Assembly: GCF_001514265.1 (NCBI RefSeq) | Contig: NZ_KQ948988.1 | Location: 379,395 to 443,394 of the forward strand | Direction of reading: 5' to 3' | DNA from: Streptomyces resistomycificus | GTDB lineage: Bacteria; Actinomycetota; Actinomycetes; Streptomycetales; Streptomycetaceae | Length of the DNA: 64,000 nucleotides | Shown here: piece by piece, positions 63,054-64,000 of the stretch | Numbering within the stretch: position 1 is the stretch's first letter | Layout of the letters: each line of letters starts with the position of its first letter | The notes under the pieces: generated by a model | Database searches by the model: none | What the model saw: only the letters and a program-made list of their open reading frames with translations | Told to the model about the DNA's origin: nothing | Made by a program: the position numbers and the translations under genes

Positions 63054-63833
63054 GTGCGGATCGTCAGGTATGCCGTCGACGGCGTGCGTCACTACGGAGA
63101 GCTGGAAAAGGGTGACGCCAGAATCGCGAGATTCGAGGGTGACCCCTTCACGGGACTGTCCCCTACGGGGCACGTCGACGAATTCGGCGACGCGGTCATT
63201 CTCGCGCCGCTCGAACGACCCCGGATCTTCGGGTTCGCCTACAACTACGCCGCGCACGTCGACGAGACCGATCGCGAGCTTCCGGACGTGCCCGTGTGCT
63301 TCATGAAGCCGAGCACCGCGGTGATTGGCCCAAGCGAGGCCATTGTCTATCCGGCGGATGGTGAACTCATCCATTTCGAAGGCGAGTTGGTTGTCGTCAT
63401 CGGAAAGGAGGCCCGTCATGTGAAGCCTTCCGAGGCCCATGACCACATCCTCGGCTACACGTGCGGCAATGACGTCAGCGACCGCATCGTCCAGCGCAGG
63501 GAAAGCGCGTACGGCACGCTTCTGATCGGCAAGGGGCAGGACACGTTCGCTCCCCTCGGGCCGGTCATCGCGACCGCCCTCGACCCCTCGGCGCTGTCGT
63601 TGACGACCCGTGTGAACGGAGCCGTCGCGCAGTCCGCGAGCACCGCCGACCTGCTGCTCACCGTTCCCGAACTCGTCAGCTACCTCAGCCGCTATCTGAC
63701 GCTGCTGCCCGGCGACGCGATCATGACCGGCACACCCGCCGGCGTCGGGCCGATCCGTCCCGGGGACGAGGTCGAGGTGGAGATCGAGGGCATCGGTGTG
63801 CTGCGCAATCCGGTCGTGGCCGAGAGCTCGTGA
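63054..63833 (+). CDS. Fumarylacetoacetate hydrolase-family protein
   Basis: 259 residues from a GTG with GGAGG six bases upstream. The FAH fold has metal ligands in HFEGELVVVIG (E-x-E) and the Asp of YTCGNDVSDR, and the GDAIMTGTPAGVGPIRPGDE segment near the end. Members hydrolyse or decarboxylate acylpyruvate-type ring-cleavage products. Together with the extradiol-type enzyme it fits a meta-cleavage route. Confidence 0.9.
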   Translation: MRIVRYAVDGVRHYGELEKGDARIARFEGDPFTGLSPTGHVDEFGDAVILAPLERPRIFGFAYNYAAHVDETDRELPDVPVCFMKPSTAVIGPSEAIVYPADGELIHFEGELVVVIGKEARHVKPSEAHDHILGYTCGNDVSDRIVQRRESAYGTLLIGKGQDTFAPLGPVIATALDPSALSLTTRVNGAVAQSASTADLLLTVPELVSYLSRYLTLLPGDAIMTGTPAGVGPIRPGDEVEVEIEGIGVLRNPVVAESS

Positions 63834-63898
63834 CTCCGGACGTCCGAGGTCATGGCGGAGAGCCACTGACGTCGGACGCCCGCCGGGCGACCGGCAAC

Positions 63899-63933
63899 GG
63901 GGCCTGTCCACCGCTCGGCGGTGGACAGGCCCC
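63899..63933. terminator. Terminator after the FAH-family gene
   Basis: A 15-base perfect stem (63899-63913 with 63919-63933) and a CTCGG loop. It lies between the FAH gene and the gene entering from the right on the minus strand, so it can serve both. Confidence 0.9.
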
Positions 63934-63968
63934 GGTGGCGTTCGGGCCCTGGGTCGTGGGCGGGCCCG

Positions 63969-64000
63969 CTAGCGGACCGCGTTGTTGAACCGCGAGGGAC
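63969..64000 (-). CDS. 3' end of a further minus-strand gene (partial)
   Basis: A TAG stop at 63969-63971 ends a minus-strand frame whose last codons read PSRFNNAVR, plausible as a protein end, right after a bidirectional terminator. Only about 9 codons are in the window, so the family cannot be named. Confidence 0.3.
   Translation of the reverse strand, partial: PSRFNNAVR

Overview
The window is chromosomal DNA of a Streptomyces-type actinomycete. It is very GC-rich with strong third-position GC bias, uses many GTG and TTG starts, and carries actinobacterial families: a DUF2637 membrane protein, a lone HATPase anti-sigma-like protein, a DmdR/IdeR-type iron box, PucR- and LacI-family regulators, and an Ada-AlkA fusion. 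From memory, the order rsgA / Ada-like / ogt / pyruvate oxidase resembles the S. coelicolor chromosome; I could not check this. No tRNA, rRNA, CRISPR array, transposase, integrase or prophage gene was seen.

Layout: (1) 1-5.8 kb: 3' end of a radical-SAM-like gene, an unusual membrane protein joining sigma/anti-sigma-like cytoplasmic parts to a cellulose-binding domain, rsgA, and an alkylation-repair pair (Ada-AlkA fusion, ogt). (2) 5.7-18.7 kb: DUF456 protein, a PP2C-like protein lacking metal-binding aspartates, poxB, an XRE membrane regulator, an exported protein, a HATPase protein, a DUF2637 protein, an iron-box-controlled FhuF-like protein, a GntR regulator and a repeat-rich intergenic region. 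(3) 18.7-27.4 kb: purine catabolism: pucR, three-subunit xanthine dehydrogenase, purine permease and XdhC chaperone. (4) 27.4-35 kb: LanC-like cyclase, SRPBCC and HAD proteins, secreted GH43 arabinan-type hydrolase, PEP-mutase-family enzyme, orphan ABC binding protein and carbonic anhydrase lipoprotein, with two degraded-gene scars. (5) 35.2-43.2 kb: cbiMNQO cobalt uptake behind a cobalamin riboswitch, next to the B12-dependent methylmalonyl-CoA mutase operon (mutA-mutB-meaB). (6) 43.3-48.6 kb: LacI-controlled sugar ABC transporter with a divergent PfkB kinase, probably for fructose or a similar sugar. (7) 48.9-56.3 kb: an acyl-CoA operon (ABM protein, Zn-ribbon/OB protein, class III CoA-transferase, glutaryl-CoA-dehydrogenase-like enzyme, EtfBA) facing a 3-hydroxybutyryl-CoA dehydrogenase and a LysR regulator; this fits conversion of glutarate to crotonyl-CoA. 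(8) 56.4-63.8 kb: a second LacI-controlled set with an enolase paralogue, extradiol-type dioxygenase, CMD-family protein, zinc-type dehydrogenase, FMN reductase and FAH-family hydrolase.

The best candidate for an undescribed system is region 8. Four near-identical palindromes (core CTAACGATAG) lie before the enolase operon, before the FMN reductase gene, before the lacI gene itself and before the FAH gene, so all six enzymes appear to form one regulon. An enolase-fold enzyme inside a ring-cleavage-type gene set is not part of any aromatic pathway I can name. Region 6 has its own separate palindrome (TGTCATCGATGACA), used three times.
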